Origin: [Limnothrix rosea] IAM M-220
GTDB lineage: Bacteria > Cyanobacteriota > Cyanobacteriia > Cyanobacteriales > MRBY01
Reading direction: 5' to 3'
Assembly: GCF_001904615.1 (NCBI RefSeq)
Contig: NZ_MRBY01000011.1
Span: 37,038 to 101,037, forward strand
Length of the DNA: 64,000 nt
Shown: piece by piece, positions 20,777 to 29,808 of the stretch
How the letters are laid out: every line of letters starts with the position of its first letter
Position numbering within the stretch: the first letter of the stretch is position 1
Made by a program: the position numbers and the translations under genes
The notes under the pieces: model-generated
Database searches by the model: none
What the model saw: only the letters and a program-made list of their open reading frames with translations
Told to the model about the DNA's origin: nothing

Positions 20777-21856
20777 TTAGATCGAGCGGTGGCGGCGTAA
20801 AATAATGGCCATGACAATGGGTGCACCGAAAAGGGCTGTCACGGTATTGAGCGGTAACGTGAGTTGGCTACCGGGCAGCTGGGCGATGATGTCGGCGAGG
20901 AGGGCAAGGCTGGCTCCCATGAGGGCGATCGCCGGAATGAGCAGGCGATGATTAACGGTTTTGAGCAAATAGCGACAGAGGTGGGGAACCGCTAAGCCAA
21001 TAAAGGAAATCGGGCCACAAAATGCCGTGACAGTCCCCGATAAAATAGCGGTACTAATGATAATTTGGCGACGGGTTTTTCTAATATTTAAACCCAAGCT
21101 TTGGGCATATTGTTTGCCTAATAAAAGGACATTTAAAGCCTTGGCTGAACAGTAGGCCATAATGCCACCCAAAAAAATCAAAATCGAAAAAATTGGTAAC
21201 TGCTCCCGCTGAATTTGAGCGAAACTACCAAATGTCCAACTAAGATAAAGACGCATGGCTTCACTAGGGCTAAAATGCAGCAGCATTGTGACTAAAGAAT
21301 TACTGACATAGCCTAACATTAATCCCAAAATTAATAGGGTGGCATGGTGGGGAACGCGGCGGGCGATCGCCAACACTAAACTCAATACGGCGATCGCACC
21401 CAAACTGGCGGCAAGGGCAATACTAAAACTACCCACGACACCGCCAACAAAACCACTGCCGAGAATGACAAGGGCAACGCCCAAACCTGCACCAGAGTTG
21501 ATGCCCAGCACAAAGGGTCCCGCTAGGGGATTATTAAATAAAGTCTGCATTTGAATGCCGCCAATCCCTAAAGCAGCTCCAGCAAAAGTGGCGGCGATCG
21601 CCCGGGGAAATCGCAGTTGCCAGATGATTTGTTGCCAAACTTCCGTTGATTCAGTCGGTCGAAAAAAAATGATTTCCAACACATGATGCATCGGAATCGT
21701 GACAGAACCCAAACATAAACTGACGCTAAACAAACAAAACCATAGGCCTATTAATCCCCCTAAAATTCCCATATAGGAAGAAGATCGCCACTGTAATAAA
21801 TTAACTAAAACTGTTAGCTGACGAACAAAAAAAGATTGTTGGAGCGGGACTTTCAC
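20777..21856 (-). CDS. btuC: Cobalamin ABC transporter permease, BtuC/FecCD family
   Basis: A 359-residue inner-membrane permease with about ten hydrophobic segments. The family motif region RFPRAIAATFAGAALGIGG and the NPLAGPFVLGINSGAGLG loop match BtuC/FecD. It begins at GTG 21856, five bases after the binding-protein gene, and is the last gene of the riboswitch-controlled operon. Assignment to B12 rather than iron-siderophore transport rests on the upstream cobalamin riboswitch and BtuB-like receptor. No ATPase (BtuD) gene is in the operon. Confidence 0.87.
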   Translation of the reverse strand: MKVPLQQSFFVRQLTVLVNLLQWRSSSYMGILGGLIGLWFCLFSVSLCLGSVTIPMHHVLEIIFFRPTESTEVWQQIIWQLRFPRAIAATFAGAALGIGGIQMQTLFNNPLAGPFVLGINSGAGLGVALVILGSGFVGGVVGSFSIALAASLGAIAVLSLVLAIARRVPHHATLLILGLMLGYVSNSLVTMLLHFSPSEAMRLYLSWTFGSFAQIQREQLPIFSILIFLGGIMAYCSAKALNVLLLGKQYAQSLGLNIRKTRRQIIISTAILSGTVTAFCGPISFIGLAVPHLCRYLLKTVNHRLLIPAIALMGASLALLADIIAQLPGSQLTLPLNTVTALFGAPIVMAIILRRHRSI

Positions 21857-21861
21857 AAAGA

Positions 21862-23118
21862 TTAATCAAGTTGACGATAATAAAAAAGATCGTGGTCGGG
21901 TAATAATTCTGGATGGAAAATTTTAATCAGATCAGCAAGGATAATATCTGGATTTGTTGTGCCACTTTCCCAAAAATCATTGCCCCCTTCGGGATTGAGG
22001 CGGGCGTTGGCAATATAAACTTGCTTGGTTTGACTCGCCTTTAACAGGTCGTAGCGACGATCTTCCCTGAGTAAATCGGCTTTTGTGCGCCAGTCTTGGT
22101 TGGGATTTAGCCAAAAATCAGCGTCTTTTGCCTTTGCTAAAACGGCTTCGTAGTCGAGGGGTAAACTGAGGCGCGAATCGGAATCTTGCCAGAGATAATC
22201 TGCCCCGGCATCCCGGAAAAATTGTGCGACATAGCTTTTCCCGGCGGGCATATACCAAACGCCTTGAAAGGGGGAGCCACTAAATGCTGTCGGTAACTCT
22301 GTCAGTGTCGCCGTTTTATTGACTAGCTCTTGGTAACGTTGGGCGATCGCCGCAAATTCTTGATTTGCTTTGGCTTCTTGATTAAACAATAATGCCGTAA
22401 ATTTGAGCCATTCCGCGCGACCGAGGGGCGTTGATTCGAGGTGGGCAGCATCAAGCACAATAGTTTGCTCAAGGGATTTTAGGGTTTCGAAACGGCTATT
22501 TTCACCGTCATCGAGGCGATAACTTAAGATGACATCGGGTTGTAGATTTAAGACTTTTTCCGCGTCAGGTTGTAAATCGCCCACTTCTTGGATTGCTCCT
22601 GCGACGATTTTCTCGCGGATTACTTCGCTGTAAATTAGACGGCGATCGCCCACTCCGACTAGGGCATGGAGTTGCCCCAGCTTTTCGATGTGGGGCAAAT
22701 AGGTAGTGGACATAGCCAAAACCCGTTGGCTCGGAATTTCAACGATAGTTGCCTCAGGATAATGGGTCGGTGCAGGTGTGCCACATTGGACAAAAACATA
22801 GTTTAAATCGACAGCGGCTTCTTCCCAGGGCTGTTTGACTGTGACGAGCTTGTAGTTGGGATGATACTCGACAGTAAATCCTTGGGCATAATACGGCTCA
22901 ACTTTTTCTGGAAAATAGTCAACAGTGGCATCGAACTCCTCAACGCAATGGTCATGGGCACTCAGGGTTGGTTTTTCTGTTGCTGACTGGCAAGCTGATA
23001 ATAAAATGCCAAAACTAATAATAATTAAAGCCGTTTTAGAAGGCCAAAAATATTGTTGCTTTGGAATCAGTAATTGAGGCGATCGCCAACATTTTAAAAA
23101 TGTAAAACTTAAAACCAT
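21862..23118 (-). CDS. btuF: Cobalamin-binding lipoprotein, BtuF-like
   Basis: A 418-residue periplasmic substrate-binding lipoprotein. A long N-terminus leads to a signal helix ending in the lipobox LLSAC (C43). Two lobes follow, with the class III binding-protein features VLAMSTTYLPHIEKLG and LNLQPDVILSY. Its start overlaps the phosphoesterase stop by 10 bases, indicating coupling. It is longer than E. coli BtuF (about 266) because of an additional N-terminal domain of about 100 residues with cysteines at 58 and 112. Substrate is inferred from operon context. Confidence 0.86.
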   Translation of the reverse strand: MVLSFTFLKCWRSPQLLIPKQQYFWPSKTALIIISFGILLSACQSATEKPTLSAHDHCVEEFDATVDYFPEKVEPYYAQGFTVEYHPNYKLVTVKQPWEEAAVDLNYVFVQCGTPAPTHYPEATIVEIPSQRVLAMSTTYLPHIEKLGQLHALVGVGDRRLIYSEVIREKIVAGAIQEVGDLQPDAEKVLNLQPDVILSYRLDDGENSRFETLKSLEQTIVLDAAHLESTPLGRAEWLKFTALLFNQEAKANQEFAAIAQRYQELVNKTATLTELPTAFSGSPFQGVWYMPAGKSYVAQFFRDAGADYLWQDSDSRLSLPLDYEAVLAKAKDADFWLNPNQDWRTKADLLREDRRYDLLKASQTKQVYIANARLNPEGGNDFWESGTTNPDIILADLIKIFHPELLPDHDLFYYRQLD

Positions 23119-23873
23119 TGAATGCGCTGTACCTCCGTCGTAACTGCTCCATTATCTTTAAGGTCAATTACTCTAAATCCCGGTTGTTGCCAAAGCTGAA
23201 TTTCGCCTTCGATCTCCCTACAGTGGGCTGGAGTGACCTGTGTGCAGGTGGCAGGAGTCCCGAAAAAATAAATGCCATTTTGCCTCACCGTCAGCTGATG
23301 GTGGATATGTCCAAAACAAACAACTTTTACTTGGGGATATTGTCTGATTATCTCGTGAAAAGCTGACGAATTTAAAACAGACATTTGTTCTAGCCAATCA
23401 ATGCCGGTATCGACGGGGTGGTGATGCAGGGCGATCGCCGTTGGTTTTCCCCTATGGGCGTTAAGTTTATCTACGAGCCAATCAAGTTCTGTTTTTGCCA
23501 AAGTCCCTTCACCATATTGAGCATTTTCTAGGCAAGAATTTAAGAGAATAAAACACCAATTTTTGTGCTGAAAACACTTTTGCGCATGAAGATATTGGCT
23601 GGATAATGCAGACTGCATCCGCTGAAAATTATCATGATTTCCCGGTAGCCAGTAAGCCGGAATTTTCGTCTGATCAATTAAATTTTTGAGGTGTTCATAG
23701 GCTGCTTTTTCACCATTGTGGGCTAAATCTCCAGTTAAAAGAATTAGTTCCGGTACTACTTTTTTTACTGTCTTTAAAACTTTTTCTAGTGAGTACCAAG
23801 TTTGGACACCTCTCATGGCATCTTCCTTATCAGCAAGGAGGTGAGTATCTGTGATTTGGGCAATTTTGACCAT
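23109..23873 (-). CDS. cpdA: CpdA-like metallophosphoesterase in the B12 operon
   Basis: A calcineurin-type binuclear metal phosphoesterase of about 254 residues. All metal motifs are present in order: DTHL (D-x-H), LTGDLAHNG (GD), WLPGNHDN (GNHD), LHHHP and FGHIHH (GHxH). The family includes 3',5'-cAMP phosphodiesterase CpdA. Its position between btuB and btuF, overlapping btuF by 10 bases, ties it to cobalamin uptake; a role in dephosphorylating a corrinoid precursor or nucleotide-loop intermediate is possible but unproven. ATG 23873 (MVKIAQITDTHL) is preferred to the in-frame TTG at 23897. Confidence 0.87.
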   Translation of the reverse strand: MVKIAQITDTHLLADKEDAMRGVQTWYSLEKVLKTVKKVVPELILLTGDLAHNGEKAAYEHLKNLIDQTKIPAYWLPGNHDNFQRMQSALSSQYLHAQKCFQHKNWCFILLNSCLENAQYGEGTLAKTELDWLVDKLNAHRGKPTAIALHHHPVDTGIDWLEQMSVLNSSAFHEIIRQYPQVKVVCFGHIHHQLTVRQNGIYFFGTPATCTQVTPAHCREIEGEIQLWQQPGFRVIDLKDNGAVTTEVQRIQWF

Positions 23874-23941
23874 GTTATTTAACCCAGAGAAAATCAAGTG
23901 CCACTCACCATGCTAGCAAGTGACATTTTGACGATTTTTAC

Positions 23942-25945
23942 TTAGCGAAACGTTGCATTAACGCCAATTTGGAAGCGACTGCCGACACCGGGAAAATCTC
24001 CAGAGAAACCAGAAAAAGTAATGTAGTCCTCTGCGAGGATATTTTCCCAACTAGCTGTGAGATTAACATTGTCAGTAATCGCGTAACGGGTACGAAGATC
24101 AACCGTTGTATAGGATTCTAGAGATGCTGTATTGGTGTTATTGGTTAGGCGATCGCCAACATGTTTGACAAAAAGTCCAGCATAAAAACCCTGTGGATTT
24201 TCATAGGCAATACCAATGTTAAAAAAATCAGTGCCCGCAAATCTCACTTCATTACCGATCACTGAAGCATTCGAATCCTCAAGAATCTTAGAGTTATTCA
24301 TTGTGTAATTAGCAAACGCATACACCGAATTTGACAATTGGACAGTAAGTTCAGCTTCTAATCCTTGGTTACGGGCTTTACCTAAGTTAAAAGGTGTAAA
24401 GGTTGGGTCTAAAACAATGGCATCATCAATCGTGTTGTTAAAATACGTTAAACGGAGCAAAGCATTGCGACCAAACTTTTGATCAATACCAATATCAAAG
24501 CTATTGCCAATTTCAGGTTTTAAATTGGGGTTTGCACTGCCGGGAAAAAATAAATCGGTAGAAGTGGGGGTACGAAAGTTCCGTGCATAATTAGCTCGGA
24601 TACTTGTGTTTTCTCCTGCTTGCCACAGTAGACCGGCACTTGGGGAGGTAAAGGATCCTTCAGCCAAGCTGTTGAAATCTTGTCTTAAACCAAGAGTTGT
24701 TGTGAGTTCTGGCGTTATTCCGGCAGTATAGTTGGCAAAAATTGCCCCTTGACTTAAGTTGCCGTCATATAAAGTCCCAAAGGCATTTTTCGCGACGATG
24801 TCTTCAGAACGGTAATCAAAGCCGTAGGTGATATTTTGATTTTTTGCAAATTGCCAATTGTGCTGAATTTGTCCCCCAAAAGATTCATTTTCAGTGATAA
24901 AGGTGAAGGGGAAAGGACCCGCTGGATTTTTATCTAGATTATCTGCAAAATCTGCAAAAATTCTCGTGATTAATGTGGAGTCATCACCATTTCCTAAGCG
25001 TGAGTCTAACTGGAGTGAAAGTAACCAATTTTCCACTTCAGCAAATTGCTCAAGGGCTGGGTTGGGAAAGCCTCCCGGCACACCAATATCTTTGTCTGTG
25101 TAAAGACCGTTAAAGCTGAGTTTATGGCGATCGCCGAGTAGACTTGTCGCTTGAAAATTGAGATTTTGAATCTCTGCTTGGGCATTTTCCCTAGTACCAG
25201 ATAAACCCAAATTTTCTAATTTAAAATCAAAATCATTTTCTGCTGCAGTGCGATTATAAGCGAGACGAACTGTAGATTTTTCACCACCATAATTAACCGC
25301 AACTTCTTGGTTGTTGTAGCCTAGTGTGCCGATTTCACCGCCAATTGTTGCGCTCCATCCCCCATTCAATTCAGGCTGACGGGTGACAATATTAATAACA
25401 CCACCGATTGCACTAGAACCGAATAAAGTCGAACTGCCGCCAGGCAGTAACTCGATGCGCTCAACGTTGCTAGTGGTTAAATTTGAAAGATCAAATGTCC
25501 CTACATTAAAAGTATTAATGGGACGACCATCAAGCAAGATCAGAGTTTGAGAATTTGAATTAGCGCCCCTGAGTATCTGGGCACTCTGTGCGCCAAGCTG
25601 AACTCCTGCGGTACTGTCAACAAAAACGCCGGGAAAATATTTCAAAGCTTCATTGACAGTGCGATAGCCTTGAGCTTCGATCTGTTCACGATTGATTACA
25701 TATGCGGGGCGGCTAGAATCTTGGACGGTTCCTTCTTGACGGAAAGGTGCGTAAATGGGTTGGTTAAGAATTTCATCGATAATCGAAAACTCGAAATCGA
25801 AGTTCTCTGCTTCATTGATGGGAATAATCTGGACTCCTTCTGGGGTCTCATCAACTAGAATTTCTGGGGTTTCGGTCTGGGCGATCGCCGCGACATTACT
25901 TGCTACAAGAATAAGAGTCGCAAGGGGTAAAGATTTGATTTTCAT
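23942..25945 (-). CDS. btuB: TonB-dependent outer-membrane cobalamin receptor, BtuB-like
   Basis: A 667-residue outer-membrane receptor. A signal peptide (about 1-22, ending AAIAQ) is followed by an acidic linker (about 25-75) and a plug domain (about 80-195: YVINREQIEAQGYRTVNEAL, then LLPGGSSTLFGSSAIGGVIN). A 22-strand-type barrel ends in FQIGVNATFR. It is the first gene after the cobalamin riboswitch, about 270 bases downstream of it, which supports B12 as the ligand. The gap to the phosphoesterase is 44-68 bases. Confidence 0.9.
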   Translation of the reverse strand: MKIKSLPLATLILVASNVAAIAQTETPEILVDETPEGVQIIPINEAENFDFEFSIIDEILNQPIYAPFRQEGTVQDSSRPAYVINREQIEAQGYRTVNEALKYFPGVFVDSTAGVQLGAQSAQILRGANSNSQTLILLDGRPINTFNVGTFDLSNLTTSNVERIELLPGGSSTLFGSSAIGGVINIVTRQPELNGGWSATIGGEIGTLGYNNQEVAVNYGGEKSTVRLAYNRTAAENDFDFKLENLGLSGTRENAQAEIQNLNFQATSLLGDRHKLSFNGLYTDKDIGVPGGFPNPALEQFAEVENWLLSLQLDSRLGNGDDSTLITRIFADFADNLDKNPAGPFPFTFITENESFGGQIQHNWQFAKNQNITYGFDYRSEDIVAKNAFGTLYDGNLSQGAIFANYTAGITPELTTTLGLRQDFNSLAEGSFTSPSAGLLWQAGENTSIRANYARNFRTPTSTDLFFPGSANPNLKPEIGNSFDIGIDQKFGRNALLRLTYFNNTIDDAIVLDPTFTPFNLGKARNQGLEAELTVQLSNSVYAFANYTMNNSKILEDSNASVIGNEVRFAGTDFFNIGIAYENPQGFYAGLFVKHVGDRLTNNTNTASLESYTTVDLRTRYAITDNVNLTASWENILAEDYITFSGFSGDFPGVGSRFQIGVNATFR

Positions 25946-26214
25946 TAATACAGAATAGAAGCTAAATATTGATTTTTGACTAGGGCATTCCGACTCACCT
26001 AAAACATCTTTTTCACCTAAGCTCTAAATAGAACAAAAGTAAAAAAAACGAGATGATAAAAGAAAAATAAAGATAAAATTCTAAATGTTTCTGGAATTAA
26101 AAACGACAGCAGAAACGCGATTCAGAATCATAAATTGTCAAAAAAAGTCGTACTTGCAATGGCATGCAATAAGAGTATTTCATCCGTACCTCGCAGATGG
26201 GAATAAATAATATG

Positions 26215-26350
26215 TATGGGTCTCTCGGCGGGCATCCTGACTTAGAAGCTAGCATCGCTAATCTTCCTTACAGTTGCGGGACAGTGACGGATTTGCACCG
26301 TGCTTTCCCCTTTACTTTTGCCGACTGATCCTCGACAAAACCGATGAAGC
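26215..26350 (-). promoter_or_regulatory. Cobalamin riboswitch controlling the btu operon
   Basis: Read leftward the sequence contains the hallmark blocks of the cobalamin aptamer: GGGAAAGCACGGTGCAAATC, then CCGTCACTGTCCCGCAACTG (B12-box region), then AAGTCAGGATGCCCGCC. Order and spacing match the family (Rfam RF00174). About 270 bases separate it from btuB. A possible expression-platform hairpin, CATCTG pairing with CGGATG, lies near 26180-26200, and a T-run in the leader near 26140 could belong to a terminator. B12 would be expected to repress the operon. Confidence 0.93.
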
Positions 26351-26544
26351 CATTATTATACAGTAGGCGATCGCCTTTTTTTGAAAATCCCAGTTTAAGA
26401 GAGATGTAGAAGCGAAATATTTTTTCTCTAAATAAATCGCCACCTTCATTAAATATAAAAAAACATCAGATCCTTTTATCGAAATCAATCATGCCAGATT
26501 GAAACCATTTGCTCTTTAGACTAGATACCAAACTATTATTAAAA

Positions 26545-29241
26545 TTAGATTTTATCCCGTAGAAAATTCGGCACTTTTTTTCCCTCTAAAGGCCGACTAA
26601 ACAAATAGCCCTGCGCCACATCACAACCTAATTGACGGAGCATCTGAACTTGTTCTACCGTTTCTACGCCTTCCGCAATAATGCCATGGCCTAGATTATG
26701 TCCCATATCAATCATTGACCTCAATAAAACTTGAGATTTGCGATCAATAGCCATGTCGTCAATAAAATATTTATCAAGCTTGAGATAGTCTACGGTGAGA
26801 TGTTTTAAAGAGGCAAAGGATGAAAAACCCGTACCAAAGTCGTCAATGGCAATGGAAACACCTAAACTTTTTAGCTGCTGGAAAACTTCTAGGTTTTTAG
26901 GATTTGTTTGGACAACGCTTTCTGTCACTTCTAAATTTAAATGTTTGGCCTTTATTTTTGTCTCTTCTAAAAGATGTTGGATAAACGGTACAAAGTCATT
27001 ATCGAGAAAATGCTCTGGCGATATATTGACAGACATCGGCGAAACAGCAAAACCTTTATGATGCCAGCTCGCTACTTGCTTACAAGCTGTTTTTAAAACC
27101 CATTCCGTTAGGGGTTTAATCATGCCAATCCTTTCTGCTGTGGGAATGAAATCTTGGGGGGGAATATTACCTAGTGTCGGGTGATGCCACCGCGCTAAGG
27201 CCTCAATACCGGCTATCTTTCCTGTTTTAAGGTGAATTTGAGGTTGGAAGACAAGATACAATTCTTTTTTTTCGATGGCTTGTCTTAAATACTGCTCAAT
27301 CTGGAATCGATATTCGGCCTGTTTGGTGAGTTCTGGTTCGTAGAAAACATACTGGTTTTTGCCCTTTGCTTTTGCTGCATAGAGTGCGGTGTCTGCGGCT
27401 TTGAGGAGGGTGGCAAGGTCTGTGCCATCTTCCGGAAAATTAGCGATGCCGATGCTACAGGCTGGTGTGATGTATCTGCCGCATAGTTCAAGGGGGTAGG
27501 AAATTTGTTTTAGGCAACGCTGGGCGATCGCCGCCGCAGAGTATTCCTCCTTTTCCATGTCCCTAAGAACAATACAAAACTCATCACCACTGAGACGGGC
27601 GACAAAATCCAACTTGCTGCAAACCACCTGAAGACGTTTTGCGATTTCTTTTAGTAGTAAATCTCCCGCATCATGACCGAGGCTATCATTCACCCCTTTA
27701 AAATCATCTAAATCGATGTATAGCAAGCTAAAACGATGGTGATAACGTTTATACCCCTGAATTGAGGCTTCAACGGTTTGGTACAAATGGGCTCGACTGG
27801 CCAACCCAGTCAGGATGTCTGTGTATGCTAGTTGTCGGATACGTTTTTGGGCATGATCCCGCTCCATGACAATACTTGCCAATCGCGCCGCAGAAATTAA
27901 ATCATTCAATTCTTCTTCATTGGGTAGAGCCGGGTGATTGTAATACATCCCAAAGGCTCCTAATACTTCACCTGAAGAACTTTTAATAGGTTCTGACCAG
28001 CAACACCGTAGGCCATGGGGCAGGGCTGCGGACTTTAGCTTTGCCCATTTTGGATCTGTCTCAATATTTTCCACCAGTACACGTTTCCCTGTATAGGTCG
28101 AAGTGCCACAGGAACCTACTTCTGGGCCATTTTCTAGTCCATGAACGGCCTCACAATATTCCTTCGGTAAGCTTGGTGCGCCACCATGTAGCAATCTGCC
28201 ATTTTCTAGTTCGAGCATGGAGCATCTCAATCCTGCATGCTGCCCTTCATATAACAAGGCAATTTCGTCGTAGATTGCGGGTGCGGGTATACCTGTCGCA
28301 ATCATCTTCAGGATTTCTGCATGTTTATCGTCAAAAAGATCTGCTTTTTTTCTTTCCGTAATATCAACGTGGGTGCCGACTAGGCGGATAGCTTGATTGT
28401 CTAAGTTGCGATGGACAAGGAATGCCCGAGAAAGGACATATACAATCTGGCCATCTTTGTGCTGCATCCGCATTTCTGCTTCAAAGGTATGGGCGGTGCC
28501 AGCAATATAGGCTCGTATTTGTTCTAGGACTGGGGCTTTATCCTCTGGGTGAACCAAATTTAACCAAGTTCTAAAGTGGTGTTCGAGTTCATGGGGCTCA
28601 TAACCGAGCATGCTTTTCCAGCGCGGTGAATAGTACACTTCGTCTGTTTGTAAGTTCCAGTCCCACAGACCATCGTTTGCGCCACGCATGGCTAGGGCAA
28701 GACGCTCTTCACTTTTTTGCAGTTTTAGCTCTGATTGTTTACGGATGGTCACATTATGCCCGATGCCTAAGATCCCGAGTAAATTACCGGCTTCGTCGTA
28801 TAAAGGGCTTTGGGTGACTTCAATGACTTCACAATGTCCGTCGTTAGCGAAAGTGGCTTGGTTTTCTATGACATAGACAATGGGGTCTAGGGCGATCGCC
28901 TCCTCGGCATTTACTTTTAATAAATCTGATAAGTTTGGCGCTTTTAAAGTGGTGTCCGACTGCCCTAAAATGTCAGACTCTGGAATACCAACAAAGTCGA
29001 CAAAGCGTTGATTGCAGAGGAGATATAAACCATTGGAATCCTTCAGCCAAATTAAATCTGGGCTGTTTTGAATTATTTTGTGATACAAAGCATTTTTACT
29101 TTGTAATGTTTCAAGGAATTGTTTGGTGATGGCTGGATTGTTAAAATTTAGTATTTTGGTTAATATTTCCTGATTCGCATTTTCTAACATTTGAAAAGAT
29201 GATGTTTTTGATGATTGGCGATTAGGGAAATGGGAAGTCAT
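26545..29241 (-). CDS. PAS-PAS-GAF-GGDEF-EAL cyclic-di-GMP enzyme
   Basis: An 898-residue cytoplasmic protein joining sensor domains to c-di-GMP synthesis and breakdown modules. Domains: PAS (about 50-170), PAS (178-300, PAC motif VGTHVDITERKKA), GAF (about 310-460), GGDEF (470-630) and EAL (645-890). The GGDEF active site is SGDEF (about 548-552), a variant that can still be active. The EAL domain is intact by eye: EALARW (681 on), NISPEHF, DDFGTGFSS, LKLDKYFI and AEGVET. It therefore is likely a phosphodiesterase and may also make c-di-GMP. Monocistronic, between the btu riboswitch and comEC. Confidence 0.92.
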   Translation of the reverse strand: MTSHFPNRQSSKTSSFQMLENANQEILTKILNFNNPAITKQFLETLQSKNALYHKIIQNSPDLIWLKDSNGLYLLCNQRFVDFVGIPESDILGQSDTTLKAPNLSDLLKVNAEEAIALDPIVYVIENQATFANDGHCEVIEVTQSPLYDEAGNLLGILGIGHNVTIRKQSELKLQKSEERLALAMRGANDGLWDWNLQTDEVYYSPRWKSMLGYEPHELEHHFRTWLNLVHPEDKAPVLEQIRAYIAGTAHTFEAEMRMQHKDGQIVYVLSRAFLVHRNLDNQAIRLVGTHVDITERKKADLFDDKHAEILKMIATGIPAPAIYDEIALLYEGQHAGLRCSMLELENGRLLHGGAPSLPKEYCEAVHGLENGPEVGSCGTSTYTGKRVLVENIETDPKWAKLKSAALPHGLRCCWSEPIKSSSGEVLGAFGMYYNHPALPNEEELNDLISAARLASIVMERDHAQKRIRQLAYTDILTGLASRAHLYQTVEASIQGYKRYHHRFSLLYIDLDDFKGVNDSLGHDAGDLLLKEIAKRLQVVCSKLDFVARLSGDEFCIVLRDMEKEEYSAAAIAQRCLKQISYPLELCGRYITPACSIGIANFPEDGTDLATLLKAADTALYAAKAKGKNQYVFYEPELTKQAEYRFQIEQYLRQAIEKKELYLVFQPQIHLKTGKIAGIEALARWHHPTLGNIPPQDFIPTAERIGMIKPLTEWVLKTACKQVASWHHKGFAVSPMSVNISPEHFLDNDFVPFIQHLLEETKIKAKHLNLEVTESVVQTNPKNLEVFQQLKSLGVSIAIDDFGTGFSSFASLKHLTVDYLKLDKYFIDDMAIDRKSQVLLRSMIDMGHNLGHGIIAEGVETVEQVQMLRQLGCDVAQGYLFSRPLEGKKVPNFLRDKI

Positions 29242-29808
29242 AGCTATTCAGAGTTGGAGCTTTATCGGCTATAGCCTGCCTAAGCTGAGCCTACGGACGC
29301 AAAGGGGGAACATCGGTTTGGGACTGATGCTTGTGTACTAGGAAGTTTATTGTGAGCCATTCGGGAGACTTTAGATTTGGAAAATTAATATTTTAAAATG
29401 CTTTGTACTTTTGAGTTTACTGCAATATATCAAGTCTCTTTCTGGAGTTTGATTAGTATTGCCAAAATCTTTATGAAGTCCCTAAAAAATCTGTTTTAAG
29501 TTTTCAAGACTCCATGGGATGGCTGATGTCAAAAGAGTATATGTATGCTTGTCTTTTTTTTATTTTGGATTTTCTGAACTTAGGAAATTGATGATATTGA
29601 GAAAGTTTTCTTGGGCAAAGTAATGGCTTCCTTGCTCTTGCTTCTATGTCAAGTCAATTTTTCTTTATTGGCTTTTCTGTCGGTGTAGGCGATCGCCGAA
29701 AGTAATAATGACTGTAAAAAATCTTGCTACTTTTACGTCTCAGCGGTCATGCTGTTGTAGCTTTGACATTATGAAAAGCATTCTTTAAGAAGTTGGCGAC
29801 GAGACTCT
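29242..29808. other. Divergent spacer between the c-di-GMP gene and comEC
   Basis: About 570 AT-rich bases with no credible gene. A HIP1 site lies at about 29688. TTGACA at 29763-29768 with TAAGAA 17 bases further on is a weak promoter candidate for comEC, ending 17 bases before its ATG. No repeats of the window's MITE family were found here. Confidence 0.4.
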
